A DNA stretch of 5,015 bases from Bacteroidota bacterium (GTDB lineage: Bacteria > Bacteroidota > Bacteroidia > Sphingobacteriales > Sphingobacteriaceae), in NCBI GenBank assembly GCA_025355225.1, contig JANYAB010000261.1, positions 1-5,015 on the forward strand, written 5' to 3'. This document shows, one piece after another, positions 1 through 5,015 of this stretch (within the stretch, counting starts at the first letter, position 1; each line of letters begins with the position of its first letter). Below the pieces are notes generated by a model. It was not told the origin of the DNA. It searched no databases and saw only the letters and a program-made list of their open reading frames with translations. A program made the translations under genes and the position numbers.

Positions 1-168
1 AAGGAAGAATATAAAAATTCCACCGCCCCAACTATCAATCATTTTTACGAAAAACTGTTACTGCTAAAAGATAAAATGAACACCGCTACCGGCAAAGAGT
101 TAGCAGAACAAAGACATCACTTTTTGGAGTTATACCTGGAGCAATTTTATTTAGAATGTAATGAATAA
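1..168 (+). CDS. HD-domain phosphohydrolase (YedJ/YpgQ-like), C-terminal end
   Basis: The first 55 codons in frame 1 run open from the window edge to a TAA at 166-168, so this is only the tail of a gene that begins upstream. The tail contains HFYEKLLLLKDKMNT (about residues 14-28 of the visible part), then TGKELAEQRHHFLELYLEQFY. From memory of the family, this matches the C-terminal helices of small cytoplasmic HD-superfamily phosphohydrolases of the YedJ/YpgQ type, which end in 'HFYEKLLLLKDLMNT…A..RH.FM..FL.QFY'. The metal-binding HD residues would lie upstream and cannot be checked. The exact substrate of the family is poorly defined; nucleotides have been proposed. The stop codon lies inside the inverted repeat that appears to control the next gene, so the genes are closely packed but probably separately transcribed. 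The family assignment rests on a short tail and is moderately secure. Confidence 0.72.
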   Translation, partial: KEEYKNSTAPTINHFYEKLLLLKDKMNTATGKELAEQRHHFLELYLEQFYLECNE

Positions 169-197
169 TAAATTTAGACTTGTCTAAATTTATTATT
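164..197. promoter_or_regulatory. Perfect 16-bp inverted repeat, probable DtxR/MntR-type operator
   Basis: AATAATAAATTTAGAC (164-179) is followed by TT and then by its exact reverse complement (182-197), a 16-bp dyad with a 2-nt centre. It overlaps the stop codon of the upstream gene and lies about 90 bp before the porin start. The core TTTAGACTTGTCTAAA (173-188) has the TTTAG…CTAAA shape of operators bound by DtxR/MntR-family metalloregulators. That resemblance is from general knowledge and has not been tested by a motif scan. The 2-nt loop and very AT-rich arms make a rho-independent terminator less likely, although a hairpin role cannot be excluded. Confidence 0.6.
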
Positions 198-210
198 AGA
201 TTTGGCTAAT
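195..210. promoter_or_regulatory. Second, degenerate operator copy overlapping a -7 promoter element
   Basis: ATTAGATTTGGCTAAT matches the core of the upstream dyad (TTTAGACTTGTCTAAA) at 12 of 16 positions and keeps the outer TTAG…CTAA symmetry. It starts 22 bp after the first core, about two helical turns, so two repressor dimers could bind the same face of the DNA. It contains TAGATTTG (197-204), an exact match to the Bacteroidota -7 consensus TAnnTTTG, so binding here would block RNA polymerase. Confidence 0.5.
197..204 (+). promoter_or_regulatory. Candidate -7 element for the porin gene
   Basis: TAGATTTG fits TAnnTTTG. No good TTG-type -33 element is present at the usual spacing: the TTG at 180-182 is only 14 bp upstream, and TTTA at 173-176 is a weak alternative. 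Transcription would start near 210, giving a leader of roughly 78 nt. A one-mismatch alternative, CATTTTTG at 266-273, would give a leader of only a few bases. Confidence 0.4.
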
Positions 211-287
211 TATTCGTAATTATTAAAATGATTATGTAATTAACACAGGTTTAATATGAAAAACTCATTTTTGCCAAAATTTTGCCG

Positions 288-1598
288 ATGAAAAAACGCC
301 TACTCTTTTTTTTGCTTTTAACAAGTATATTGACATCTGCCTTTGCACAGGATACTGTAAAAGAGCAACGCACCAATTTCCATTTTCAGCAAACTATTAT
401 TACACAGTTTAAGCCTGCATTTAGTGCGGCTTATACGGGTAAAAACAGTTTAATAACCAAAGAGGAAACTCAAACTTCAATTACCTCTACATTTTTTGGC
501 GCAGCCCGGCTATGGAAAGGCGCTGAAACTTTTTTTAATCCGGAACTATCGGGTGGCGCGGGTTTAAGCCAAACTTTAGGAGTAGCCGGGTTCCCCAACG
601 GTGAAACATTCAGGGTAGGTGGTGTTCAAAATAAAATTTACATCGCCCGTTTATATTTTAAACAAAATTTTGAATGGGGAAAGGAAAAGGACACGATTGC
701 GGATGATGTTAACCAATTGGCTGGCTTAAAAAGCAAACGTTATTTTTCATTTGCCATTGGGAAATTTGGCATGGCAGATTTTTTTGATAACAATAATTTT
801 AGCCATGATCCCCGTACCCAATTTATGAACTGGGCTTTAATGGATAACGCCGCATGGGATTATCCAGCAAATACCAGGGGTTATGTGTTGGGTGCAACAG
901 CGGAACTGGGCCAGCCCGATTGGACATTGCGTTTTGCCTTTACACTGGTTACTACGCAGGCCAATCAAAGCATATGGGACAGTAAAATAGGAAAAGCGAA
1001 TACCGAAACCGTTGAATTTGAAAAGCGCTATGCTGTTGACGGGCAAAAGGGCACAATACGCTTACTGGCTTTTACCAACAACGGCAAATTCGGCAATTAC
1101 CGACTTGCTATCGCGCAAAACCCAGCAGCGCCAAACGTGGATACAACACAAGCTTATGGCAGGCATAAATATGGTTTCGGCATTAATGCCGACCAATACC
1201 TGACCAAAGATTTTGGCGTATTTGCGAAAGCCAGTTATAATGATGGGCATACAGAAACCTGGTTCTTTACAGAGATAGACCGTTCGTTAACTTTTGGCGG
1301 AGTACTTAAAGGGACCTCGTGGAAACGCAGCGATGATGAACTGGGGCTGGCATTTATTGCCAACGGTCTTTCGTCCGATCACAGGGATTACCTGGCGGCC
1401 GGGGGATATGGCTTCCTGATAGGGGATGGGAAGCTGAATTACGCACCCGAATTGATAGCCGAACTATATTATAAAATAAATGCTTTTCAAAAGAAATTCT
1501 GGCTGACACCCGATTACCAGTTTATACTGCATCCTGCGTATAATGCTGACCGCGGACCGGTGAGTGTTTTTGGGGTAAGAGCGCATGTGGAGTTTTAG
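288..1598 (+). CDS. OprB-like outer-membrane porin (carbohydrate-porin family), possible metal-uptake porin
   Basis: This 436-residue protein is probably an outer-membrane beta-barrel that lets small solutes into the periplasm. Residues 1-20 form a signal peptide (MKKR, a Leu/Phe-rich core, then SAFA) with cleavage expected before Gln21. The mature part begins with RTNFHFQQTIITQFKPAFSA (29-48), followed by NPELSGGAGLSQTLGVAGFP (84-103), FSFAIGKFGMADFFDNN (153-169) and SHDPRTQFMNWALMDN (172-187). All fit the OprB/COG3659 carbohydrate-porin family. The C-terminal half has the alternating pattern of barrel strands and ends in Phe436, as many outer-membrane barrels do. ATG 288 is preferred over the in-frame TTG at 282 because MKKR is a standard signal-peptide start; no Shine-Dalgarno sequence is visible. 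Family membership does not prove sugar transport. The upstream operator pair resembles metalloregulator sites, and related porins in other bacteria serve manganese uptake (MnoP in Bradyrhizobium), so Mn or another metal is a plausible substrate by inference. No metal transporter gene is visible in the window. Confidence 0.85.
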   Translation: MKKRLLFFLLLTSILTSAFAQDTVKEQRTNFHFQQTIITQFKPAFSAAYTGKNSLITKEETQTSITSTFFGAARLWKGAETFFNPELSGGAGLSQTLGVAGFPNGETFRVGGVQNKIYIARLYFKQNFEWGKEKDTIADDVNQLAGLKSKRYFSFAIGKFGMADFFDNNNFSHDPRTQFMNWALMDNAAWDYPANTRGYVLGATAELGQPDWTLRFAFTLVTTQANQSIWDSKIGKANTETVEFEKRYAVDGQKGTIRLLAFTNNGKFGNYRLAIAQNPAAPNVDTTQAYGRHKYGFGINADQYLTKDFGVFAKASYNDGHTETWFFTEIDRSLTFGGVLKGTSWKRSDDELGLAFIANGLSSDHRDYLAAGGYGFLIGDGKLNYAPELIAELYYKINAFQKKFWLTPDYQFILHPAYNADRGPVSVFGVRAHVEF

Positions 1599-1606
1599 AT
1601 GCTTTC

Positions 1607-1622
1607 AAACTTGTAAGTTTTT
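1607..1622 (+). terminator. Weak hairpin with short T run after the porin gene
   Basis: AAACTTGTAAGTTT (1607-1620) is self-complementary as a 5-6 bp stem and runs into TT, giving five T in a row (1618-1622). It starts 9 bp after the porin stop. The stem is short and has few G-C pairs, so it would terminate weakly at best. Its position between two separately promoted genes is the main support. Confidence 0.2.
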
Positions 1623-1653
1623 GGACAACATTTCTTAAAGTGCCGTTAATCCT

Positions 1654-1661
1654 TATGTTTG
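1654..1661 (+). promoter_or_regulatory. -7 promoter element for the YceI-family gene
   Basis: TATGTTTG matches the Bacteroidota -7 consensus TAnnTTTG exactly and is followed by the A-rich GCAAAAATG common just after such elements. No clear TTG sits about 19-21 bp upstream; the TTTG at 1620-1623 is too far. The start would be near 1667, leaving a leader of about 14 nt before ATG 1681. YceI therefore probably does not depend on read-through from the porin. Confidence 0.55.
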
Positions 1662-1680
1662 CAAAAATGTCATAAGCTAT

Positions 1681-2229
1681 ATGAAGAAATTATTGCTGCC
1701 TTTACTTTTTCTACTATACATAAATACAGTTTCTGCCCAGATAAAACATTCCATTACCAAATCGTTGGTCACTTTTCAGATTAAAAATCTTGGGGTCTAT
1801 ACAAATGGGAGCTTTAGCGGTGTTAAAGGGGATATTGATTTTGACCCCGCACATTTAGATGCCAGTTCGATTGAAGCTTCGGTTGATGTTATTACGATTA
1901 ATACCGGCAATGATTCGCGTGATGATCACTTAAAAAGCGATAGTTATTTTGATGCTGCGAAATATCCTAAAATGACAATCAGGTCTGTTTCCTTTAAACA
2001 TAAAAGCGGGAACAACTTTACAGGTGTATTTAGCCTGACCATTAAAGACAAAACTAACCAGGTAGAACTACCCTTTATTTATGTCGACAACGGCAGCACA
2101 GCTACATTTAAAGGAAGCTTAAAAATAGATCGTACTGATTATGGCGTGGGTGGTAGTAGTCTGATCATGTCGGCTGATGTAAATATTTCTATTAATGTTG
2201 AAGCCGATAAGAGAATCCCCTCGAAATAA
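1681..2229 (+). CDS. Secreted YceI-family lipid-binding protein
   Basis: This 182-residue protein belongs to the YceI family, small periplasmic lipocalin-like beta-barrels whose studied members bind isoprenoid-type lipids such as polyprenyl chains. Residues 1-19 are a signal peptide (MKKLLLPLLFLLYINTVSA) with cleavage expected before Gln20. The family signature is clear: the segment at 74-96 runs NTGNDSRDDHLKSD then YFDAAKYP, the typical 'N..RD.HLKS..FFD…YP' block. It is preceded by FSGVKGDIDFDP (45-56) and followed by SLTIKDKTNQVELPF (about 118-132) and KIDRTDYGVGG (about 147-157). The length is normal for a single-domain YceI, and there is no fused cytochrome b561 or lipoprotein cysteine. 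It has its own promoter-like element and lies between the porin and a kinase, neither of which suggests its ligand. The family call is firm; the biological role in this organism is unknown. Confidence 0.93.
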   Translation: MKKLLLPLLFLLYINTVSAQIKHSITKSLVTFQIKNLGVYTNGSFSGVKGDIDFDPAHLDASSIEASVDVITINTGNDSRDDHLKSDSYFDAAKYPKMTIRSVSFKHKSGNNFTGVFSLTIKDKTNQVELPFIYVDNGSTATFKGSLKIDRTDYGVGGSSLIMSADVNISINVEADKRIPSK

Positions 2230-2389
2230 AAACGTCGGCATGAATATCCAAACCAGATAATCTCTCACATTAGGCGAGAATTGGGAAGTAAGGCATAAGG
2301 CAAAAAAGCCACAAATTCGTAACGATAACTTAATATCCGTAAGGGGATTTTGGGGTAAAAAAATTACTTACAAATCGTAGCTTTACGGT
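2230..2389. other. 160-bp intergenic region before the histidine kinase
   Basis: I see no small gene and no strong terminator after YceI here. There are only weak dyads, for example TCTC…GAGA around 2260-2276, and nothing with a T tract. AATATCC occurs twice (around 2243 and 2330), which may be chance. Near the right end, TTTTGGGG (2348-2355) and TAGCTTTA (2378-2385) could be a poor promoter for the kinase gene. Confidence 0.4.
2378..2385 (+). promoter_or_regulatory. Weak candidate -7 element at the kinase start
   Basis: TAGCTTTA matches TAnnTTTG except for the last base. The nearest TTTG (2349-2352) is 25 bp upstream, longer than usual for a -33 element. If the element is real, transcription would begin at or within a base or two of the A of ATG 2390, giving a leaderless or near-leaderless mRNA. 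A short dyad, CGTA-GCTT-TACG, covers the same bases. Confidence 0.25.
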
Positions 2390-3454
2390 ATGAAATTGCG
2401 TGTTTTGGTTTTCATTAATGCTGCTGCAGTGGCCATAACTGTTTCGGCTGTTAACTATTATTTTAAACATAGTTGGTACGACGTAGCGGTTACTTTCTTT
2501 ATAACGATCAGTATCAGTTTTATTACTTTTTACTACCTGCTCGAAAAATACATCTATTCCAAGATCAAGCTAATCTATAAACTCATCCATAATTTAAAGC
2601 TGGGTCGTGATCTGCGCGATGCCTTGGGTGAACACGTTACCGCTGATCCGATAAATGATGTAGAGCAGGAAGTGAAAGAATGGGCGATACAAAAGAAAGG
2701 CGAAATTGATGATCTGCGAAAGCAGGAAAGATTCAGGCGGGATTTCCTGTCAAATATCTCGCACGAGTTTAAAACACCCTTATTTGCTATACAGGGTTAT
2801 ATAGATGCCATTATAGATGACGAATTTGAAGACAAGGAAATGGCTCAGCAATTTTTAGAAAAAGCATCCCGCAATGTAGATCGCCTAAGCTACCTGATAA
2901 AAGACCTTGATGAAATATCCAAACTGGAAACCGGCGAAATGCCCATCAACTATGCGAAATTTAAAATTAACGATCTTATTAAGGAGGTATTTGAATCGAT
3001 GGAATTAAAAGCGGAGGAGCACAGCATTAAACTGATTTTTAAGCAGAAATATGATGAGCCCATTTCGGTAAATGGTGACAGGGAAAAAATAAGACAGGTG
3101 TTGGTTAACCTGATAGACAATTCATTTAAATACGGAAAAGAGGATGGAAGCACTTCGGTGAGCCTGTTTGAATTGCATGACCAGGTATTGGTTGAGGTAA
3201 CCGATGATGGCATTGGGATCGAGGAAAAATATCTTCCCCGTTTATTTGAACGCTTCTTCCGTACAGATACCAGCCGCTCACGACAAATAGGCGGCTCGGG
3301 CCTCGGTCTTGCTATAGTAAAGCATATTATCGAGGCGCACCAGCAAACTATCAACGTACGAAGCACCGAGGGCCTGGGTTCAACCTTTGGCTTTACCTTG
3401 CAAAAGGCGAAGCAGGCTTTGCCGTTCCCGGTATTGCCTGTTCTAAAGAGTTAA
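2390..3454 (+). CDS. PhoR-like membrane sensor histidine kinase
   Basis: This 354-residue protein is an inner-membrane two-component kinase. Two hydrophobic helices (about residues 4-23 and 33-52) are joined by a loop of only about nine residues, so there is no room for a periplasmic sensing domain. A linker of about 60 residues follows (53-112), without a recognisable PAS domain. The HisKA box is FLSNISHEFKTPLFAIQGY (119-137), with His125 as the expected phosphorylation site. The catalytic domain has the N box NLIDNSFKYG (240-249), the G1 box DDGIGIE (272-278), the F box LFERFFR (285-291) and the G2 box GGSGLGLAIV (301-310). All key residues are present, so it should be active. It ends in a short Pro/Leu-rich tail. 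No response regulator lies beside it. The layout of two membrane helices without an ectodomain, plus the phosphate genes directly downstream, suggests a PhoR-type kinase sensing phosphate state through the membrane or a transporter partner. That role is inferred; the kinase call itself is firm. Confidence 0.93.
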   Translation: MKLRVLVFINAAAVAITVSAVNYYFKHSWYDVAVTFFITISISFITFYYLLEKYIYSKIKLIYKLIHNLKLGRDLRDALGEHVTADPINDVEQEVKEWAIQKKGEIDDLRKQERFRRDFLSNISHEFKTPLFAIQGYIDAIIDDEFEDKEMAQQFLEKASRNVDRLSYLIKDLDEISKLETGEMPINYAKFKINDLIKEVFESMELKAEEHSIKLIFKQKYDEPISVNGDREKIRQVLVNLIDNSFKYGKEDGSTSVSLFELHDQVLVEVTDDGIGIEEKYLPRLFERFFRTDTSRSRQIGGSGLGLAIVKHIIEAHQQTINVRSTEGLGSTFGFTLQKAKQALPFPVLPVLKS

Positions 3455-3468
3455 CATTAACTTAACAT
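3451..3468 (+). promoter_or_regulatory. Pho-box-like direct repeat upstream of the DUF47-pit operon
   Basis: TTAACAT occurs at 3451-3457 and again at 3462-3468, an 11-bp period (7-bp repeat, 4-bp spacer). This is the geometry bound by PhoB/PhoP-type OmpR-family regulators; the sequence is close to the Bacillus PhoP repeat TTAACA and less like the E. coli one. The second copy ends 9 bp before a -7 element, where an activator would replace a missing -33 element. The first copy overlaps the kinase stop codon. The assignment is inferred from pattern and context, and AT-rich repeats of this size can occur by chance. Confidence 0.5.
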
Positions 3469-3477
3469 TGTAAACTT

Positions 3478-3485
3478 TACCTTTG
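3478..3485 (+). promoter_or_regulatory. -7 promoter element of the DUF47-pit operon
   Basis: TACCTTTG followed by CAAAAA is a textbook Bacteroidota -7 element (TAnnTTTG). No TTG-type -33 element is found at normal spacing; the TTAACAT repeats occupy that place, which suggests activator dependence. Transcription would start near 3490-3492, with a leader of about 40 nt that is A/T-rich and lacks a Shine-Dalgarno sequence before ATG 3532. Confidence 0.62.
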
Positions 3486-3531
3486 CAAAAATTTAACACT
3501 AAATAAACATATCTTACCAAATATATTTAAA

Positions 3532-4182
3532 ATGTCACTTAACAGCATCTTCCAATATTTTGTACCAAAGGACAAAAAAGTATTTTTCCCATTATTCGAA
3601 CAGGCATCTAACAACGTGGTTGCTATGGCGGTTATCCTGGTTGAAGCTGTTAACTCCAACAATTTTGTAAATCGCGAAGAACTGTTTAAACAAATTGATA
3701 AATTAGAAAATAAAGGAGACGAGATCACCCACCAGATATACCTGGAACTTGGTAAAAATTTCATCACTCCTTTTGACAGGGAAGATATTCATGCACTGGC
3801 TACCGCCATTGATGACGTAGCTGATTATATACAGGGAGCAGCTAACCGCATGAGCCTTTACCGGATAGATGATTTTAACGAGCATATCCGCAAGCTATCA
3901 GAGCTGATATTACAAGCCAGCCAGGATCTTGAAAAGGCAGTACGCGAATTAAAGGACCTAAGAAATGTTCGCAACATTGCAGACTCATGTATCAGAATAA
4001 ACAGTGTGGAAAACCAGGCCGACTATGTTTTTGACCGGGCCGTTGCAGATTTGTTTTTATATGAGACCGATGCTATACGTTTGATAAAATATAAGGAAAT
4101 ACTTGCGGCATTGGAAACGGCTACTGACAGGTGTGAAGATGCAGCCAACGTAATGGAATCAATTTTAGTAAAAAACGCCTAA
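3532..4182 (+). CDS. DUF47 (PhoU-like) accessory protein of the Pit phosphate transporter
   Basis: This 216-residue protein has no signal peptide or membrane segment and should be cytoplasmic. It is predicted to be mostly helical, as in the DUF47/PhoU-like family (B. subtilis YkaA, rhizobial OrfA-Pit pairs). Family-like stretches include IFQYFVPKDKKVFFPLFEQA (6-25), LENKGDEITHQIY (58-70), FITPFDREDIHALATAIDDV (77-96), VENQADYVFDRAVADLF (159-175) and ETATDRCEDAANVMESIL (195-212). Acidic E/DxxxD-type pairs, such as Glu59/Asp63 and Glu160/Asp164, fit the metal-binding motifs known from PhoU relatives. The length is normal for the family. Proteins of this type are encoded next to Pit permeases and are thought to modulate them; the mechanism is not well established. 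The gene starts downstream of a Pho-box-like promoter and ends 20 bp before the Pit permease, so the two are almost certainly cotranscribed. Confidence 0.93.
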   Translation: MSLNSIFQYFVPKDKKVFFPLFEQASNNVVAMAVILVEAVNSNNFVNREELFKQIDKLENKGDEITHQIYLELGKNFITPFDREDIHALATAIDDVADYIQGAANRMSLYRIDDFNEHIRKLSELILQASQDLEKAVRELKDLRNVRNIADSCIRINSVENQADYVFDRAVADLFLYETDAIRLIKYKEILAALETATDRCEDAANVMESILVKNA

Positions 4183-4202
4183 CTGCACTGAACAATTATT
4201 AA

Positions 4203-5015
4203 ATGGTTACTTCCTCACTCGTTATTGTAATTTGTCTCGCATTATTATTCGATTATACCAACGGCTTTCATGATGCTGCCAACTCTATTGCTACCATCGT
4301 ATCAACCAAAGTATTAACCCCATTCCAGGCGGTTCTTTGGGCAGCCACCTTTAATTTCATAGTCTTCTTTTTTGTTCATGAGCATAAGGTTGCCAACACA
4401 GTATCTAAAATCGTAATCGAGCATTTTGTGACCATGCAGGTATTATTAGCAGGCTTAATCGCCGCAATCAGCTGGAATTTAATTACCTGGTGGTTCGGCA
4501 TACCTTCCAGCTCATCGCACACACTTATAGGTGGCTTTGCAGGCGCCGGCATCACCAATGCATTATATCTTGGCTCAAGCCCATTAAGTGCTATTAACTC
4601 AGTTTACATTATTAAAATAATTGCCTACATCGTTTTAGCGCCATTTATGGGCTTAGTCATCGCCTACTTTGTAACTATCCTGGTGTTACATCTAAGCAAA
4701 AACTCGCGACCGTCAACTGCCGAAAAATGGTTCAAAAGAATGCAGCTGGTATCTTCTGCTGCGCTAAGTTTTGCACACGGTGGTAACGATGCCCAAAAAG
4801 TAATGGGTATAATTTATGTTGCGCTTATCGCTGCAAAGGTTATTCAATCTGGAAGTGTCATGCCGGGATGGATTCCATTGGCGTGTTATTCGGCAATTGC
4901 ATTGGGTACAATGTCTGGCGGATGGAAAATCGTTAAAACTATGGGTTCCCGAATCACGAAGATCACACCTTTAGAAGGGGTAAGCGCTGAAACAGCAGGT
5001 GCAATAACCTTGTTT
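4203..5015 (+). CDS. pit: Pit-family inorganic phosphate permease, 3' end cut by window
   Basis: An open frame of 271 codons starts at ATG 4203 and reaches the window end without a stop, so the C-terminal part is missing. It encodes a multi-helix inner-membrane protein of the PiT family (PF01384), which moves phosphate, usually as a metal-phosphate complex, with protons or Na+. The two inverted-repeat signatures of the family are visible: NGFHDAANSIAT (20-31) in the N-terminal half, and SFAHGGNDAQKVMGI (189-203) in the C-terminal half. The conserved GIPSSSSHTLIGG loop lies at 99-111. Hydrophobic segments occur near 4-18, 42-58, 79-97, 107-123, 134-163, 200-214 and 225-240. An unusual His pair (VHEHKVA, 58-64) lies after the second helix; I cannot tell whether it is conserved in close relatives. 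The gene follows the DUF47 gene by 20 bp with no room for a separate promoter, so the two probably form an operon. Family assignment is very secure. Confidence 0.96.
   Translation, partial: MVTSSLVIVICLALLFDYTNGFHDAANSIATIVSTKVLTPFQAVLWAATFNFIVFFFVHEHKVANTVSKIVIEHFVTMQVLLAGLIAAISWNLITWWFGIPSSSSHTLIGGFAGAGITNALYLGSSPLSAINSVYIIKIIAYIVLAPFMGLVIAYFVTILVLHLSKNSRPSTAEKWFKRMQLVSSAALSFAHGGNDAQKVMGIIYVALIAAKVIQSGSVMPGWIPLACYSAIALGTMSGGWKIVKTMGSRITKITPLEGVSAETAGAITLF

Noticed and set aside
164..197. Inverted repeat as a rho-independent terminator for the HD-phosphohydrolase gene
   Set aside because: Arms are almost entirely A/T with a 2-nt loop, no G/C-rich stem and no proper T tract. It overlaps the stop codon, and a second copy of the core follows, which favours an operator.
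282..287. TTG start two codons upstream of the porin ATG
   Set aside because: It would add Met-Pro before MKKR, a normal signal-peptide start; there is no ribosome-binding site to favour it, and ATG at 288 is the simpler choice.
1012..1250. Short open frames on both strands inside the porin gene
   Set aside because: They are about 60 codons long, have no family resemblance, and are covered by the porin reading frame.
2981..3001. Perfect AAGGAGG followed 11 nt later by an in-frame ATG (kinase residue 204), which could yield a free catalytic domain
   Set aside because: The bases encode the normal Lys-Glu-Val stretch of the kinase, and Bacteroidota rarely rely on Shine-Dalgarno pairing for starts. 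It is most likely chance.
2950..3366. 138-codon open frame on the - strand
   Set aside because: It lies wholly inside the kinase's catalytic domain, whose + strand reading has all the family motifs. The protein is Cys/Ser-rich without family features, as expected of an antisense shadow.
3519..3528. AAATATATTT palindrome just before the DUF47 start
   Set aside because: A 10-bp pure A/T palindrome is expected by chance in an AT-rich leader and has no partner copies.
3477..3767. 96-codon open frame on the - strand covering the DUF47 start
   Set aside because: It overlaps the clear DUF47 coding start and its promoter; it has no recognisable domain and no promoter of its own.

Overview
The window looks like ordinary chromosomal DNA from a member of the Bacteroidota, probably a sphingobacterium-like soil or freshwater organism (Mucilaginibacter/Pedobacter type; the genus is a guess). 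The reasons are moderate-to-low GC, start codons without Shine-Dalgarno sequences, exact matches to the Bacteroidota -7 promoter element TAnnTTTG in three intergenic gaps, and signal peptides that end in Ala-Gln (…AFA|Q, …VSA|Q). All genes lie on the + strand and are tightly packed. No mobile element, CRISPR array, tRNA or rRNA was seen.

Layout. Bases 1-168 are the 3' end of an HD-domain phosphohydrolase gene (YedJ/YpgQ type). A short gap follows, holding a 16-bp perfect inverted repeat and a second, diverged copy of its core 22 bp downstream. This looks like a tandem operator of the DtxR/MntR kind and leads into an OprB-like outer-membrane porin (288-1598). Next, with its own promoter, is a secreted YceI-family lipid-binding protein (1681-2229). 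After a 160-bp gap comes a two-TM sensor histidine kinase (2390-3454) with no response regulator beside it. Its stop codon is embedded in a pair of 7-bp direct repeats, TTAACAT, spaced 11 bp apart (Pho-box geometry), just upstream of a very good -7 element. That promoter serves a DUF47/PhoU-like gene (3532-4182) and a Pit-family phosphate permease (4203 to the window end, incomplete), 20 bp apart and almost certainly one operon.

How the genes may work together. The right half reads as a phosphate module: a PhoR-like kinase, a Pho-box-like promoter, a DUF47 accessory protein and the low-affinity Pit transporter. The left half is a porin under a probable metal-responsive repressor site, suggesting a role in outer-membrane uptake of Mn or Fe rather than sugar. 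YceI has no clear functional tie to either. I found no convincing undescribed system. The points most worth following up are the two regulatory sites and the porin's likely substrate.
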